Assembly: GCA_014649355.1 (NCBI GenBank)
Contig: BMSW01000004.1
Coordinates: 264,608 to 328,607 of the forward strand
Direction: 5' to 3'
DNA length: 64,000 nucleotides
From: Streptomyces althioticus
Lineage (GTDB): Bacteria; Actinomycetota; Actinomycetes; Streptomycetales; Streptomycetaceae
Program-made: the position numbers and the translations under genes
The notes under the pieces: generated by a model
Told to the model about the DNA's origin: nothing
What the model saw: the letters and a program-made list of their open reading frames with translations, nothing else
The model's database searches: none
Part shown: positions 51,840-60,600 of the stretch, piece by piece
Layout of the letters: every line of letters begins with the position of its first letter
Numbering within the stretch: the stretch's first letter is position 1

Positions 51840-52316
51840 CTACAGGTACTTCGCGTAGCAGCGGCTGTCCTCGTGGAAGCGGTAGTAGCCGAACTTCTCG
51901 CAGGGCTCGTAGCCGCTGGAGGTGTAGAGGGCGATGGCCTCCGGCTGCTTGGTGCCGGTCTCCAGGACCATGCGGACGCGGCCGGCGGCGCGGGCGTCCT
52001 CCTCCAGGGCGGCGAGGATGCGGCGGGCGAGACCCCTGCCGCGCATCTCCTCCACGACGTACATGCGCTTCAGTTCGGCGTCGCCGTCCCGGTTGCCCTC
52101 GTCGTTGGCGTCCTGGACGCGCCAGCCGCCGGAGGCGACGGGGACGCCGAGCGCGTCGTAGGCGATCAGGTAGGTGCCGTTGGGGGGACGGAAGTCCGCG
52201 GGGTCCATGGGGGTGGCGTCGCCGCCGTCGCCGTAGCGGATGTCGTACTCGGCCTGGACGGCTGCGTCCAGCTTCACGGCGTCGGGGTGGTCGTAGGGGA
52301 CCGGGCGGATTTCCAT
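51840..52316 (-). CDS. GNAT N-acetyltransferase
   Basis: 158 residues. Acetyl-CoA loop MRGRGLARRILAALEEDA (RGxGxA), preceded by AELKRMYVVEE and followed by LETGTKQPEAIALYTSSGYEPCEKFGYY. Substrate unknown. A TACGGT box (52329-52324) ends 7 nt before ATG 52316 and there is no ribosome site, so a leaderless mRNA is likely. Divergent from the exonuclease III gene. Confidence 0.9.
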   Translation of the reverse strand: MEIRPVPYDHPDAVKLDAAVQAEYDIRYGDGGDATPMDPADFRPPNGTYLIAYDALGVPVASGGWRVQDANDEGNRDGDAELKRMYVVEEMRGRGLARRILAALEEDARAAGRVRMVLETGTKQPEAIALYTSSGYEPCEKFGYYRFHEDSRCYAKYL

Positions 52317-52367
52317 GACGATTACCGTAAAACATGCCTGGACCTGCGCGTGTCGTATCGTGCCCTG

Positions 52368-53168
52368 GTGCTCACTGTGACCTCTGCCAACGTCAATGGA
52401 CTCCGCGCCGCCGCCAAGAAGGGCTTCGTGGAGTGGCTCGCCGGTACCTCCGCCGATGTGCTGTGCCTCCAGGAGGTACGGGCCGAGGCGGCGCAGCTGC
52501 CGGAGACGGTGCGGGAGCCCGAGGGGTGGCACGTGGTGCACGCGCCGGCCGCCGCCAAGGGGCGTGCGGGCGTCTCCCTGTACACCCGGCGCGAGCCCGA
52601 GCGCGTCCGGATCGGCTTCGGCTCGGCGGAGTTCGACGGCAGCGGACGGTACGTCGAGGCGGACCTGCCGGGTGTGACGGTCGCCTCGCTGTACCTGCCG
52701 TCCGGCGAGGTCGGCACCGAGCGGCAGGACGAGAAGGTCCGCTTCATGGACGAGTTCCTGGTGTACCTCAAGGAGCTGCGTGAGAAGGCCGCCGCCGACG
52801 GCCGCGAGGTCGTCGTCTGCGGCGACTGGAACATCGCGCACGAGAAAGCCGACCTCAAGAACTGGCGCGGCAACACCAAGAACTCCGGCTTCCTGCCCGA
52901 GGAGCGGGAGTGGCTCTCCCGCGTCCTCGACCCGGCCGACGGCGGCTACGTCGACGTGGTGCGCGCCCTGCACCCGGACGTCGACGGCCCCTACTCGTGG
53001 TGGTCGTACCGAGGGCGCGCCTTCGACAATGACACCGGTTGGAGGATCGACTACCAGATCTCCACCCGGGGCCTCGCGGACCGCGCGCTGAAGGCCTACG
53101 TGGAGCGCGCGGCCACCCACGCCGAACGCTGGTCGGACCACGCGCCGGTGACGGTGGTCTACGGGTAG
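52368..53168 (+). CDS. xth: Exodeoxyribonuclease III
   Basis: 266 residues, AP endonuclease/exonuclease family. SANVNGLRAA (metal Asn), VLCLQEVRAEA (metal Glu), VVVCGDWNIAHEKADLKN (catalytic Asp/Asn), GWRIDYQI and the terminal WSDHAPVTVVY (catalytic Asp-His) are all present. It removes abasic sites and 3' blocking groups in base-excision repair. A TATCGT box (52356-52361) ends 6 nt before GTG 52368, indicating a leaderless start. Confidence 0.95.
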   Translation: MLTVTSANVNGLRAAAKKGFVEWLAGTSADVLCLQEVRAEAAQLPETVREPEGWHVVHAPAAAKGRAGVSLYTRREPERVRIGFGSAEFDGSGRYVEADLPGVTVASLYLPSGEVGTERQDEKVRFMDEFLVYLKELREKAAADGREVVVCGDWNIAHEKADLKNWRGNTKNSGFLPEEREWLSRVLDPADGGYVDVVRALHPDVDGPYSWWSYRGRAFDNDTGWRIDYQISTRGLADRALKAYVERAATHAERWSDHAPVTVVYG

Positions 53169-53202
53169 GGCGCGAGGTCGGTCCCGGGGTCGGTACCCCG
53201 GT

Positions 53203-53868
53203 TCAGTCCCGCTTCCGCAGCCTCCGGTCCAGCGCCAGTGACAGCTCCGCGTCCACCACGCTGCGGGCCAGTGGGCGCAGGCGGTGGAGGGTCTCCTCCG
53301 GGGCGTGGCGGAGGATCAGGTCGGCGAAGAGGTCCGCGAGGGCGTCGGCGTGGGTGCGGACCTCCGCGCCGGTGCGGAGGACCTCGCCGAGCGGGATGCC
53401 CTCGTGGACCAGCGCCGAGGACACCTCCAGCAGGCGGTGGCTGATGTGGACGATCTCCTCGCCGTCGACGCCGAGGTAGCCGAGGTCCAGGGCGGCGGCC
53501 AGGTTCTCCGGGGTGACCTCGCCCGCGAAGTGGTCAGCGAGCTCCTCGGGGGTGAGACGGACCGGGGTCTCCTCGGTGGGGACCTCCACGCCGAGCAGGT
53601 CGCCGACGTCCCGGCCGTTGTCGAAGGCCTCGGCCAACTCGGCTATGCCGTTCAGCGTGTGACCGCGCTCCAGCAGCGCCGTGATGGTGCGCAGCCGGGC
53701 CAGGTGGTGGTCGTCGTACCAGGCGATGCGGCCCTCGCGGCGCGGTGGCGGGATGAGCTTGCGCTCGCGGTAGAACCGCAGGGTGCGCACGGTGATGCCG
53801 GCCAGCCGCGCCAGTTCCTCCATGCGGTACTCGCGCCGCTGCGTGGGTCCCTCGCTGTCGTCCGTCAC
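53203..53868 (-). CDS. MerR-family transcriptional regulator
   Basis: 221 residues. The DNA-binding helices are YRMEELARLAGITVRTLRFYRERKLIPPPRREGRIAWYDDHHLARLRTITALLERGHTLNGI. The C-terminal domain is mostly helical (FADLILRHAPEETLHRLRPLARSVVDAEL) and lacks a GyrI fold. TAGGGT (53880-53875) ends 6 nt before GTG 53868, so the message is probably leaderless. It is divergent from the monooxygenase operon and is the likely controller. Confidence 0.93.
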   Translation of the reverse strand: MTDDSEGPTQRREYRMEELARLAGITVRTLRFYRERKLIPPPRREGRIAWYDDHHLARLRTITALLERGHTLNGIAELAEAFDNGRDVGDLLGVEVPTEETPVRLTPEELADHFAGEVTPENLAAALDLGYLGVDGEEIVHISHRLLEVSSALVHEGIPLGEVLRTGAEVRTHADALADLFADLILRHAPEETLHRLRPLARSVVDAELSLALDRRLRKRD

Positions 53869-53885
53869 ACCTGAACCCTAGGTCG

Positions 53886-53896
53886 TACCGGCGGTA
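53886..53896. promoter_or_regulatory. 11-bp palindrome, candidate MerR operator
   Basis: TACCGGCGGTA, immediately upstream of the merR -10 box and about 105 bp before the monooxygenase start. Confidence 0.5.
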
Positions 53897-54000
53897 ACTT
53901 TCCTCGCGCACCCCCTACCCATGAGTACGGCACTGCTCTACGCTCCCCATTGCGCCAGTGTTCACTGGCATGGTTCTGAGCGATGCGCGGAGGCTTTGGG

Positions 54001-55548
54001 ATGGCCGAGCACGAGCATGTACGGGTCGCGGTGATCGGGTCGGGATTCGGCGGACTCGGGGCCGCCGTACGACTGCGCCGCGAGGGGATCACGGACTTCG
54101 TCGTCCTGGAGCGGGCCGGCAGCGTCGGCGGCACCTGGCGCGACAACAGCTACCCCGGGTGCGCCTGCGACGTGCCCTCCCACCTGTATTCCTTCTCCTT
54201 CGCGCCCAACCCGGACTGGCCGCGCTCCTTCTCCGGCCAGGAGCACATCCGCGCCTACCTGGAGCGCGTCACGGACACCTTCGGGCTGCGCCCGCACCTG
54301 CGCTTCAACGCCGAGGTGAAGCGGATGACCTGGGACGCCGAGCGGCTGCGCTGGGACATCGAGACCACCGCCGGCGACTGGAGCGCGGACGTCGTCGTCT
54401 CCGCCACCGGGCCGCTGTCCGAGCCCAAGCTGCCGGACGTGCCCGGACTCGACACCTTCCCCGGCAAGGTGTTCCACTCCGCCCGCTGGGACCACGACTA
54501 CGACCTGCGCGGCAAGCGCGTCGCCGTGATCGGCACCGGCGCCTCCGCCATCCAGATCGTCCCGTCGGTCCAGAAGCAGGTGGAGAAGCTCACCCTCTTC
54601 CAGCGCACCCCCGCCTGGGTGCTGCCCCGCATGGACCGGCCCATCGGCGCCGCCGAGCGCGCCGTGCACCGGGCGCTGCCCTTCACCACCAAGCTGCGCC
54701 GCGGGCTGCTGTGGGGCATCCGCGAGCTCCAGGTGCAGGCGTTCACCAAGCACCCGGGCGAGCTCGGGTTCGTCGAGAAGATGGCGAAGCGGAACATGGC
54801 GCGGGCCATCAAGGACCCGGCGCTGCGGGCCAAGCTCACCCCCGACTACCGCATCGGCTGCAAGCGGATCCTGCTGTCCAGCACGTACTACCCGGCCCTC
54901 GCGCAGCCCAACGTGGACGTCGTCGCGAGCGGGCTGACCGAGGTGCGCGGATCCACCCTGGTCGCCGCCGACGGCAGCGAGACCGAGGTCGACGCGATCG
55001 TCTTCTCCACCGGCTTCCACGTCACCGACATGCCGATCGCCGAGCGCGTCGTCGGCCCCGAGGGCAAGACCCTCGCGGAGGTGTGGTCGGGCGGCATGCA
55101 GGCGCTGCGCGGCGCCTCCGCGGCCGGCTTCCCCAACTGGATGACGATCATCGGCCCCAACACGGGCCTCGGGAACTCCTCGATGATCTTGATGATCGAG
55201 TCCCAGCTGAACTACATGGCCGACTACCTGCGCCAGCTCGACGTCCTGGGGGTCCCCCCAGGCCGTTCAGGCTCTGGGGGAGGCCGGGTCGCCCTCGACG
55301 CCCGCCCCAGCGCGGTCCGCGCCTGGAACCACCGGGTGCAGGAACGGATGAAGCGCACGGTGTGGAACACCGGCGGCTGCACCAGCTGGTACCTCGACGA
55401 GAGCGGCCGCAACACCACCATCTGGCCCGGCACCACCGCCGAGTTCCGGCGCGCCACCCGCCGCGTCGACCTCGCCGAGTACGCCGTGCTGCGCGCCGCC
55501 GACGCGCGGCCCGGGACCGGCGCGGAGAACGCGGAGGTGGCCGCATGA
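54001..55548 (+). CDS. Flavin-containing monooxygenase, Baeyer-Villiger type
   Basis: 515 residues. FAD motif VAVIGSGFGGLGAAVRLRR at the N-terminus, then GGTWRDNSYPGCACDVPSHLYSFSF. The BVMO fingerprint F-x-G-x3-H-x3-W reads FPGKVFHSARW, and the NADPH motif is VAVIGTGASAIQ. It inserts oxygen next to a ketone, or oxygenates N/S atoms, using NADPH. An 11-13 residue insertion (VPPGRSGSGGG, about 416-427) is encoded by a palindromic repeat and looks like an in-frame element. GGAGG lies 7 nt before ATG 54001. It heads an operon coupled by ATGA overlaps. Confidence 0.93.
   Translation: MAEHEHVRVAVIGSGFGGLGAAVRLRREGITDFVVLERAGSVGGTWRDNSYPGCACDVPSHLYSFSFAPNPDWPRSFSGQEHIRAYLERVTDTFGLRPHLRFNAEVKRMTWDAERLRWDIETTAGDWSADVVVSATGPLSEPKLPDVPGLDTFPGKVFHSARWDHDYDLRGKRVAVIGTGASAIQIVPSVQKQVEKLTLFQRTPAWVLPRMDRPIGAAERAVHRALPFTTKLRRGLLWGIRELQVQAFTKHPGELGFVEKMAKRNMARAIKDPALRAKLTPDYRIGCKRILLSSTYYPALAQPNVDVVASGLTEVRGSTLVAADGSETEVDAIVFSTGFHVTDMPIAERVVGPEGKTLAEVWSGGMQALRGASAAGFPNWMTIIGPNTGLGNSSMILMIESQLNYMADYLRQLDVLGVPPGRSGSGGGRVALDARPSAVRAWNHRVQERMKRTVWNTGGCTSWYLDESGRNTTIWPGTTAEFRRATRRVDLAEYAVLRAADARPGTGAENAEVAA
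55247..55285 (+). repeat. Small palindromic repeat inserted in frame in the monooxygenase gene
   Basis: CTGGGGGTCCCCCCAG, a short spacer, and CTCTGGGGGAGGC form a GC-rich folded unit of about 36-39 bp, similar to dispersed intergenic repeats of Streptomyces. It encodes a Gly/Pro/Ser stretch where relatives read directly from DVLG to VALDARPSA. Confidence 0.55.
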
Positions 55549-56483
55549 GCCGCCCCACCCCCGTCACCACCGGGCGCTACGCACCGCCCGCCCCGGCGCG
55601 CGAACTGACCGCCACCTCCGCCGACGGCGCCCCGATCCACGTCGAGGTGCACGGGCCCGAGGGCGCGCCCGCCGTCGTCCTCGCGCACGGCTGGACCTGC
55701 TCGACCGCCTTCTGGGCCGCGCAGATCGGCGAACTCGCCGCCGACCACCGGGTGATCGCCTACGACCAGCGCGGCCACGGACGCACCCCGGCGAGCCCCG
55801 CGTGCAGCACGGACGCGCTCGCCGACGACCTCGAGGCCGTCCTCACCGCCACCCTCGCCCCCGGCGAACGCGCCGTGATCGCCGGTCACTCCATGGGCGG
55901 CATGACGGTGATGGCCGCCTCCACCCGGCCCGCGTTCCGCGAGCACGCCGCCGCCGTCCTGCTGTGCAGTACGGGCAGCACGCGGCTCGTCCCCGAGTCC
56001 ACGGTGCTGCCGCTGCGTCCCGGCCGCGTCCGTACCTGGATCACCGGGCACATCCTCGGCAGCCGCGCCCCGCTCGGGCCGGTCACCCCCGCCGCCCGGC
56101 GCATCCTCAAGTACGCGACCATGGGGCCCGCCTCGGCACCCGACATGGTGGAGGCCTGCGCCCGCATCGTGCACGCGTGCCCCCGCACCGTCCGCCACGC
56201 CTGGTCGCACGTGCTCGCCACGCTCGACCTCGACGCCGCCGTACGGGAGTTGAACGTGCCCGCGGAGATCGTCGTCGGCACGGCCGACCGGCTCACCCCG
56301 CCGGTGCACGCCCGCGCGCTCGCCGCCGCGCTGCCCGACTGCCGCGGCGTCACCGAACTGCCCGGCGTCGGCCACATGACCCCCGTCGAGGAGCCCGACC
56401 TGGTCACCACGCGGATCCGGGACCTCGTCACCGCCCACGTGAGTGCCCCACAGCCGTCCGTACCCGCCGAGGAGAGCGCATGA
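55545..56483 (+). CDS. Alpha/beta hydrolase
   Basis: 312 residues. LAHGWTCSTAFW provides the oxyanion HGW, VIAGHSMGGMTVMA the nucleophile Ser (GHSMG), and VVGTADRLTPP and GVGHMTPVEEP the acid and His. Coupled by ATGA to the monooxygenase before it and the SDR after it, so it probably hydrolyses the ester or lactone made by the Baeyer-Villiger step. Confidence 0.93.
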   Translation: MSRPTPVTTGRYAPPAPARELTATSADGAPIHVEVHGPEGAPAVVLAHGWTCSTAFWAAQIGELAADHRVIAYDQRGHGRTPASPACSTDALADDLEAVLTATLAPGERAVIAGHSMGGMTVMAASTRPAFREHAAAVLLCSTGSTRLVPESTVLPLRPGRVRTWITGHILGSRAPLGPVTPAARRILKYATMGPASAPDMVEACARIVHACPRTVRHAWSHVLATLDLDAAVRELNVPAEIVVGTADRLTPPVHARALAAALPDCRGVTELPGVGHMTPVEEPDLVTTRIRDLVTAHVSAPQPSVPAEESA

Positions 56484-57364
56484 GCAGGGTCAGTCTCGAA
56501 GGAAAGGTCGTCGTCGTCACCGGCGCGGCGCGTGGGGTCGGCGAGCTGCTCGCCCGCAAACTCTCCGCGCGCGGAGCCACGTTGGCGCTCGTCGGACTCG
56601 AACCGGACGCGCTGAAGGACGTCTCCGCCCGGCTGCACGGCGACAGCGACCACTGGCACGCGGACGTCACCGACCCCGAGGCGATGGCCCGGGTCGCGGG
56701 CGAAGTACGCGAGCGGTTCGGCCGGGTGGACATCGTGGTCGCCAACGCCGGTGTGGCGACGGGCGGTCCGTTCACCGAGTCCGACCCGGACGCCTGGCGG
56801 CGGGTCATCGAGGTCAACCTGATCGGATCGGCCGTCACCGCACGGGCGTTCCTCCCGCTGCTCTCCGAGAGCCGTGGCTACCTGCTGCAGATCGCGTCCC
56901 TCGCCGCGATCACCCCGGCGCCGATGATGACGGCGTACTGCGCCTCGAAGTCCGGTGTGGAGGCGTACGCGCACGCGCTGCGCGCCGAAGTCGCCCACCG
57001 GGGCGTCAAGGTGGGCGTCGGCTACCTGTCGTGGACCGACACCGACATGGTGCGCGGCGCCGACCAGGACGACGTCATGCGGGAGTTGAGGCAGCGGCTG
57101 CCGTGGCCGTCCAACAAGACCTACCCGCTCGGTCCCGCCGTGGACCGGCTCGTCGCCGGCATCGAGCGTCGGTCCGCCCACGTCTACGGACAGGCCTGGC
57201 TGCGCGGGATGCAGGGCATCCGCGGCTATCTCCCCGCCCTCATCGGCACGGTGGGGCAACGGGAGATGAAGCGGTTCGGGCACCGGCTCGACGGGCTGCG
57301 CATCGGCCTGGTCGGGGCGGGCGGAAACGCCGACGAACAGCACCGCGCTACGGTGCGTGACTGA
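56480..57364 (+). CDS. Short-chain dehydrogenase/reductase
   Basis: 294 residues. Cofactor motif VVVTGAARGVGELLA (TGxxxGxG), structural VANAG (here IVVANAGVA), catalytic Ser in LLQIASLAAI and the YxxxK motif in AYCASKSGVEAY are present. The C-terminal 70 residues (IRGYLPALIGTVGQREMKRFGHRLDGL) resemble SDRs paired with FMO-type monooxygenases. It may oxidise the alcohol that feeds the monooxygenase. ATGA overlap with the hydrolase gene. Confidence 0.93.
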   Translation: MSRVSLEGKVVVVTGAARGVGELLARKLSARGATLALVGLEPDALKDVSARLHGDSDHWHADVTDPEAMARVAGEVRERFGRVDIVVANAGVATGGPFTESDPDAWRRVIEVNLIGSAVTARAFLPLLSESRGYLLQIASLAAITPAPMMTAYCASKSGVEAYAHALRAEVAHRGVKVGVGYLSWTDTDMVRGADQDDVMRELRQRLPWPSNKTYPLGPAVDRLVAGIERRSAHVYGQAWLRGMQGIRGYLPALIGTVGQREMKRFGHRLDGLRIGLVGAGGNADEQHRATVRD

Positions 57365-57440
57365 TCGACATGCGCAGGGTCACCGCCCGTGTGAATCTGG
57401 TCGGGCAAGTTCCCCCACCCCACAACGGGAGTGAACCCAC

Positions 57441-57617
57441 ATGGGTATGAAGGACCAGATGCAGGAGAAGGCCGGCCAGTTCCAGCAGCAGGCCAAGCAG
57501 CGCGCCCAGCAGGGCAAGGAGCAGCTGCAGAACCGCGGCCGCCGTCGGGACGACGAGCAGGACCCGCAGCGTCGCCGCGAGTCCGAGGAGCGCTTCGACC
57601 AGGACCACGAGGTCTGA
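57441..57617 (+). CDS. Small highly charged Gln-rich protein, 58 aa
   Basis: Not recognised. The sequence is one long amphipathic, Gln/Arg/Glu-rich helix (KDQMQEKAGQFQQQAKQRAQ, then an acidic-basic tail with DEQDPQRRRESEERFDQDHE). It resembles small stress or CsbD-like charged peptides only in composition. GGGAG lies 9 nt before ATG 57441, a strong terminator follows, and the codon bias fits a real gene. Expressed alone after the SDR operon or from its own promoter. Confidence 0.7.
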   Translation: MGMKDQMQEKAGQFQQQAKQRAQQGKEQLQNRGRRRDDEQDPQRRRESEERFDQDHEV

Positions 57618-57650
57618 CGTCGACGCACCCGTGCAGTGACGTGCCGTAGG

Positions 57651-57682
57651 AAGGGGTGCCCCTGGCGAAGGGGGCACCCCTT
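57651..57682. terminator. Bidirectional terminator
   Basis: AAGGGGTGCCCC (57651-57662) pairs with GGGGCACCCCTT (57671-57682), followed by T's; it separates the 58-aa gene from the convergent tricorn gene. Confidence 0.85.
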
Positions 57683-57692
57683 TCTCGCGCCC

Positions 57693-60600
57693 TCAGCGGC
57701 TGCGCGGCGGCAGCTTCGGCCGCGACCGGTCGGGCACGTCGGTGTATCCCGGGGGCGAGGCGGGCGGTTCGGCCTCCAGCAGATCGAGCGCGAGCCGTAC
57801 GGCGTCGTCCAGGACCGCGTGCCGGCCCTCGGCCCAGTCCAGCGGGGTGCGCAGCGCCTCCAGGTCGGGGTCGACGCCCCGGTTCTCCACGGACCAGCCG
57901 TACGCGTCGAACCAGGCCGCGTTCATCGGCACCGTGATCACCGTGCCGTCCCCGAGCCGGTGCCGGCCGGTCATGCCGACCACCCCGCCCCAGGTGCGCT
58001 GCCCCACCACCGGGCCGAGCTTCAGCAGCTTGAACGCGGCGGTGATCATGTCACCGTCGGAGCTGGTCGCCTCGTCGGCCAGCGCCACCACGGGCCCGCG
58101 CGGGGCGTTGGACGCGTACGACACGGGCTGGGCGTCGCGGGTGAGGTCCCAGCCGATGATGGTGCGGGTCAGCTTCTCCACGACGAGCTCGCTGATGTGC
58201 CCGCCCGCGTTGCCGCGCACGTCCACGATGAGCGCGGGCCGGGACATCTCCATCCGCACGTCCCGGTTGAACTGCGCCCAGCCGGAGCCGCCCATGTCGG
58301 GGATGTGCAGATACCCGCAGCGCCCGCCGCTCAACTCGCGTACGACGGCTCTCCGTTTGGCCACCCAGTCCTGGTAGCGCAGGGGCGTCTCGTCGACCAG
58401 CGGGACGACCGCGACCCGTCGGGGCGGACCCTCGCCCTCGGGCGAGAACGTGAGCTCGACCGTGGTGCCGCCCGCCGCCGCGAGCAGCGGGTACGGCCCG
58501 GTCACGGGGTCCACCGGGCGGCCGTCGACATGGGTGAGGACCGCGCCCTCGCGGATGCCGGTGCCGGCCAGCGGGGAGCGGGCCCGGGAGTCGGAGGATT
58601 CGCCGGGCAGGATCCGCCTCACCGTCCACCCCGCGTCGCGGTGGACCAGGTTGGCGCCGAGCAGGCCCTGGCGCCGCTGGTAGTGCGGGGGCCCCTCGTT
58701 GCGGCGGGCCGCGGTGACGTAGGCGTGCGAGGTGCCCAGTTCACCGAGGACCTCGCGCAGCAGGTCGGCGAACTCGTCGGGGGAGGCGACCCGTTCGACC
58801 AGCGGGCGGTACTGCTCCAGCACCCCGTCCCAGTCGATGCCGCACATGTCCGGCTCCCAGAAGTAGGCGCGGATCAGCCGTCCCGCCTCCGCGTACGCCT
58901 GGCGCCACTCGGCCGCCGGATCCGCCTCGTGCTTGATGCGGCGCAGGTCGATCCACACCGTGGAGTCGCCGTCGCCCCGCTCGGTGGCGGGCACCGCGCG
59001 CAGCTCGCCCTCGTCGACCACGACCAGCCGGGTGCCGTCGCCGCTGACCGCGAAGAAGTCGAGGTGGGTGACGAGTTCGGACTTCTTGGCCTTGGGGACG
59101 TCGAAGTGCTCCAGGGTGGGCCGGCCGGTGGTGTCGTCGGGGTTGGCGAACGTCTCGCCCAGCGCGCCCGAGATCGGCCAGCGCAGCCACACCAGCCCGC
59201 AGCCCGCGACCGGGCACAGGCCCGAGTACTTGGAGGCGGCCACCGGGAAGGGCGTCACCCTGCTCTCGAGGCCCTCCGCCTCCACGGTCACCGTGCCGCC
59301 CTCCTCGCCCTCCTCGTCCAGCGGGTCGAGCCCCCCGGCGGCGGGCCGCCCCTCCGGGTTCAGCGCGAACGGCGAGGGCGTCGCCGACGACAGCGGCACC
59401 AGGTACGGGCGGCAGCCCAGCGGGAAGGACAGGTCGCCGGTGTGCACGTCGTACACCGGGTCGAAGCCGCGCCAGGACAGGAACGCCAGATAGCGGCCGT
59501 CGCGGGTGAAGACCGGGTTCTCGTCCTCGAAGCGGCCGCCTGTGACGTCCAGGACCAGCCGGTCCTTGATCCGGGCGAGCTTGATCTGCCGCAGCGACCG
59601 CCCGATCACCGGATGGGACCAGGCCAGCCAGGCGCCGTCCGGGGAGAAGGCGAGGTCGCGCACCGGGCCGTTGCCGGAGTGGATCAGCTCGGTGACCTCC
59701 TCGGCCGTCCCGTCCGTCGCCTCGTCGGTGTCCACCAGCAGCAGCCGCCCGTCGTGCGCGGCGACCGCGAGCCGCTGCCCCTCGGGGTCGGCGACCATCT
59801 CCAGCACCCGGCCCAGCTTCCCGGCGGCCAGTCTGCGGTGCGCGCGGTGGCCGGTGGCCCGGGGCAGCGAGGCGATCTCCACGGCGTCCTCGCCCTCGGC
59901 GTCCGTGACGTACGCGACCTGGCCGCCCTCGCCGAGCATCTCCGGCAGCCGCACCCGGACGCCAGGGGTGTCGGTGAGGGTGCGGGCGGGGCCGTCGCGG
60001 TGGGTGAGCCAGTACAGGCTGCCGCGCACCACGACCGCGCTGGCCCGGCCGGTCTCGTCGACGGACAGGCCGTCCAGGTGCTGCGCCGTGGGCACCTGGT
60101 AGGGGCGCCGGCCGGAGCGCGGACCGCTCAGCCGCACGTCCAGCCGGCGCGGCTCCGAGCCGGGCGACAGGTCGTCCACGATCCACAGGTCGCCGGCGCA
60201 CTGGTAGACGACGCGGGTGCCGTCGGTGGCGGCGTGCCGGGCGTAGAAGGCGTCGTGGTCGGTGTGGCGGCGCAGGTCGGTGCCGTCGTGGGCGCAGGAG
60301 TAGAGGTTGCCGATGCCCTCGTGGTCGGAGAGGAAGGCGATCCGGCCGCCGACGAACATCGGCGCGTGCAGATGTCCTTCCACCCCTTCCAGCAGACGGT
60401 GACCGTGCAGCCAGAGCCTCCCGGTGGCGCCGCCCCGGTAGCGCTTCCAGGACGCCGGTTCGTGCGGCGGGGTGCCGGTGAGCAGCAGTGACCTGCGCTC
60501 GCCCGCCAGGTCGGCGACCTGGATGTCGGAGACCGGGCCCCAGGGCAGCTTGCGTCCGGGGCTGCCGTCGAGGCCGAGCTTGTAGGCCCAGGTGAAGTAG

